Shown here in pieces: positions 60,985-64,000 of a stretch of DNA of 64,000 nt. The stretch is from Penelope pileata. Lineage: Eukaryota; Chordata; Aves; Galliformes; Cracidae. Both the position numbers and the translations under genes were made by a program. The notes beneath the pieces were generated by a model that was not told the origin of the DNA, made no database searches, and worked only from the letters and a program-made list of their open reading frames with translations. Where the stretch lies: NCBI GenBank assembly GCA_013396635.1, contig WBMW01002328.1:124001-188000 (forward strand), in the 5' to 3' direction. The stretch's first letter is position 1, and each line of letters begins with the position of its first letter.

Positions 60985-63900
60985 GTTAAGAGACTTGAGT
61001 AGATCTAAGAAAATTAGAGACTAGAAATCATCACACTCCACCAAAAAAAAGCCAACACACACAAACATAAGAGCTTTAAAATAGGTGAAGAAAATTATGT
61101 TTAGTATATGTGCAGTTAACCGCAGTTGTTAACTACGGCAATTTAGCAAAGTCACCGGGAGCTTGACTGGGACAGCTGAAGTGTAATTTCACACCGTGTA
61201 TAACTCCAGATGTTTTGGTTCCTGACTGCTGTTTTCAGCTGAACGAAGATCTGCAGGTGTTTCTTTAAGAGCAAAGTTTCAGCAGCATCGATAAAACCGC
61301 AGACAAACAAGGCAATCTCACCCACTGGTAATCAATGCAGCCGTTAGGCTGCTGTGGTGCCCTGCTGAAAATACCACTTGTAGGTAACAAAGGTACATTT
61401 AGGTAATGCTAATGTTTACAGCATATCTGCTTTATCTAATTAAGCCATCTCAGAAAGCTGTTTACAGAACTAAAACTCATGTAATACTTTAAGTCTTAAA
61501 TATCACCTATACAGAGATCGTGTTTCTTCATGATGTTCACCTTAAACTTGGCAACCGAGCAAGCTGAAGGGCAAGCAGTGTCAAGTATCCAAGTCCAATC
61601 CACAGGACTTGGAAAATTCAGCATGGGTGAAAGATAAGCCTATCATGCTCACAGACAGTTTCAGTGTCCTTGTCACCGTTCAGAGCTCTGCCAAACAGCC
61701 AAGGGAATTTGTCCGGACACCAGTCAGTGTCACAGCTGCCACTGAGAATCGTACAGCAGCCATGAAATACCTGCTCCAGGTGCCATCTGCTGACCTTGTT
61801 TAGGAAAAGTAAAAGCAGCACTGAAACGTTACTGCAATCAGGCATGTACAGGGCTGCTGCCTCCTCCACCTTCCACATCACCTCCCGGCCAGCTGAGCTC
61901 CCTGGTGGCTGCTTCTCAAGACTGGAAAAACACACCCTGAAAGAGGAAATGGGCATGGGCTACTGTGTGAACATTTTCAAACTCCCTCAAATCAGTGGGT
62001 GTTGTCCAGCAATCTGACAACAGATCAGGATGCTACAGCAATCTGAAGCCATATACCGGTTAAAATGCAATAAACAGAGAACTCCTGAACAGCACGTTAT
62101 ACCCAGAACCCTGACTGCTCAGAGACTGCAGGTCCTGCCATCACCTGCATCTACTTTCAGAGTAATATTGCCTATCCATACCTGGAAGCAGCAAACAGGA
62201 AAAATACTAGGGTTTGGTTTTGCTTTTTTTTTTTTTCCTTTTTATGTGTCACCTGCTTTACAGAGCATCCTACAATTACTTGAGGAAAGTTGTTAGTATC
62301 TAGAACAGCTTATCTTACTCACAGCAACAACACTGAAGTCGTTATAACAGTTCTATGCATCTTGTTACCTTTTCATCATTTGGGCTCTCTCCTTCGTACA
62401 CTTCAGACCCGGCAGTTACCATCATCTAACCACACTGTGCTAGCATAATACGCTGATCTGCACCTAAAGCAACGCAACATCAAAAAGTATTTTCAAGTTT
62501 TCCACTGGTTAAATCTTCTCCCATAAAATTAGCTTCCTAGCCAGTCATACAATTACAAAAACGTTTGTTAGTCTCACAACACATTACTAACACACCTACG
62601 TTTGGGGAACAGCTATCAAGAACAGGATCTGCCTGGTAGTTTCTATTTCAGCAGCTTAAGAGGATCTAGGACAGCTAGCACTCCAGTTGCAGCATCCTTG
62701 CTTTGAACTAACTCAGAAACTTTCTTTAGGCATTAAAGGACACTCAGTCTACCAGAGCAGAAGACCTTCAGACTGAAAGCCCCATCCTCCCAAAGCCAAT
62801 AAGAAAACTAATTTCAGGAAGTTAGGATTTCTCTGAAGAACAACCCAAACTTGCCTTGTTAGCAACTCATCATTGTCACTTTAGCAACTGCCACTTTGGC
62901 ACAGACAACTCTTCAGAAGCCAAGAGCACTCAAAGGAAGCAATCAATCAGGAAAAAACAGATTTTCAGCCTTATTTTTTGGTCCCACAGTATTAAAGCAC
63001 ACAGTTACGTGATCACCACAGATTTTACACCAACTGCAGTCCTTGTAAGTCACAATCTAGCTTGGAGAGCCAGTAATCATGACCTTACAACGCTGAGCAT
63101 ACAGGAACAAGCAAAAAGGAAGTGCCAAGGTTGGTGACCACAAACATTCACCTGAAACCCAGTTCAGAGAAGCTCCTGCTACACAGCAGAGGTGACCAAG
63201 TCCAACTGCAGCCTGAGCACATAACACCTGCTGCGTACAGCGCTGCGAGAACAGCAGCATGCCAGCCTCTGGAGAGATGCTCACAGACAAACATTCACAA
63301 CACTGATGGTTGATAACAAATCCTGTGACTGTCGTCTGTTTAGCTAGGCAAGGTAGAAACTTCTTTAGACCAGCTTGGTTTGGAAGCAGGCTGACCAGCA
63401 GAGATGCAGGCATACCTTTTATATACCAAGGTGTACCCTACCATTTGAGTATCCAAGCTCGTTTCCTCGTCCCTTCTTACAGAACACAAAATGTTACAGT
63501 GTTTTAGTGCTGCAGGCATGGAGCTGAACACCAGTAAGGCCGAAGCACCAAACTTCTCTGCAAAAGAATGGGGTGATGGCTCACATGGGAACCTCACCAG
63601 CCCAAGTCAAACATTTTCATTTACATTAGGACTACAAAGGCTCTACAGAAACACACAGCATATCAGGGCCAGCCCTGAGCTACCACCAGGACATCTGTGC
63701 GCTGACCAGGAGCGGAGGCTGTTTGGATTAACAGCTCCAGACATGGAGCTTTGCACCAGTGAGGAACTTCTCATGAAGTTCAGCCTCTGCACGAAGGCCG
63801 CCACGGCCGGACCACCCCTCCCTGCCGGCCTGTGCTCCTGCAGAGCTCCCCTTCCAAGGGGAGAGGGCAGACCGACGCCCAGCTGTCACTGAGGGGCTGA

Positions 63901-64000
63901 CACCTGCAGCTGGCTGCACACCGGACACCAGCACGCAGGACACGGGCACAGGGCAGACAGCCCCGGGTAGCACACCCAGCAGCACACGTGCAGAGCTCCT

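Larger units (their letters stand above)
56199..64000 (-). other. SHTN1: SHTN1 intron 1, 3' part
   Basis: 7.8 kb with no sequence able to encode the expected first exon. Contains the palindromic E-box at 58599-58616, tandem duplications at 59171-59224 and 60409-60480, and a T20 run at 60965-60984. GC content rises in the last 250 bp. Confidence 0.75.

Noticed and set aside
63491..63892. 133-codon + strand open frame near the right edge
   Set aside because: No recognisable protein family; long frames are expected in the GC-rich end.
56199..64000. Search for SHTN1 exon 1 (MNSSDEEK...)
   Set aside because: No - strand ATG segment with the expected residues and a donor after a single G was found; exon 1 is most likely outside the window.
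1..64000. CRISPR arrays, bacterial operons, tRNA or rRNA genes
   Set aside because: No regular direct repeats with spacers, no ribosome-binding or operon structure, and no tRNA/rRNA motifs were seen; the window is vertebrate intron-rich DNA.

Overview
The window is vertebrate nuclear DNA from a bird. It holds long introns, GT-AG exons of two vertebrate genes, and several 5'-truncated CR1 LINE fragments of the avian type. One fragment at about 9.66-9.75 kb resembles an avian endogenous-retrovirus LTR, and a single ambiguous base (n) at 9749 marks a draft assembly. I cannot name the species.

Two protein-coding genes converge tail to tail. On the + strand at the left edge are the last three coding exons of ENO4 (enolase 4; 362-429, 989-1106, 3318-3400). 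On the - strand, from 5812 to 56198, are sixteen coding exons of SHTN1 (shootin-1/KIAA1598). By alignment to the human protein as I remember it, these are exons 2-17. All junction phases fit, giving about 606 residues in the window. Exon 1, with about 19 N-terminal residues and the promoter, was not found and should lie beyond 64000. The ENO4(+)/SHTN1(-) order matches the human 10q25.3 order, where VAX1 follows beyond the SHTN1 promoter.

SHTN1 layout from right to left (5' to 3'): intron 1 (56.2 kb to the edge), exons 2-8 encoding the N-terminal coiled coil (56.2-35.9 kb), an 11-kb intron 8 with most of the CR1 copies, exons 9-10 (end of the coiled coil), exon 11 (a polyproline tract P10-L-P6), exons 12-16 (basic linker and Ser/Thr-rich tail), then an 8.1-kb intron 16 and the terminal exon 17. 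Shootin-1 is a brain clutch protein that couples actin retrograde flow to L1-CAM during axon outgrowth. Both PAK1 phosphosites known from mammals (Ser101 in KRIS, Ser249 in KRQS) are present. ENO4 is an enolase-like protein of the sperm flagellum; the segment seen keeps the catalytic lysine region but lacks the HRS substrate loop. The two genes have no known functional link.

About 96% of the window is intron, UTR or repeat. I found no RNA gene, CRISPR array or additional protein gene I can support, and no clear case for an undescribed biological system. The best leads are a candidate conserved regulatory block in SHTN1 intron 3 (VAX1 neighbourhood), a CR1-in-CR1 arrangement in opposite orientations, possible overlap of the two 3' UTRs, CpG-dense patches inside introns, an 18-bp E-box palindrome and a perfect 12-bp hairpin.
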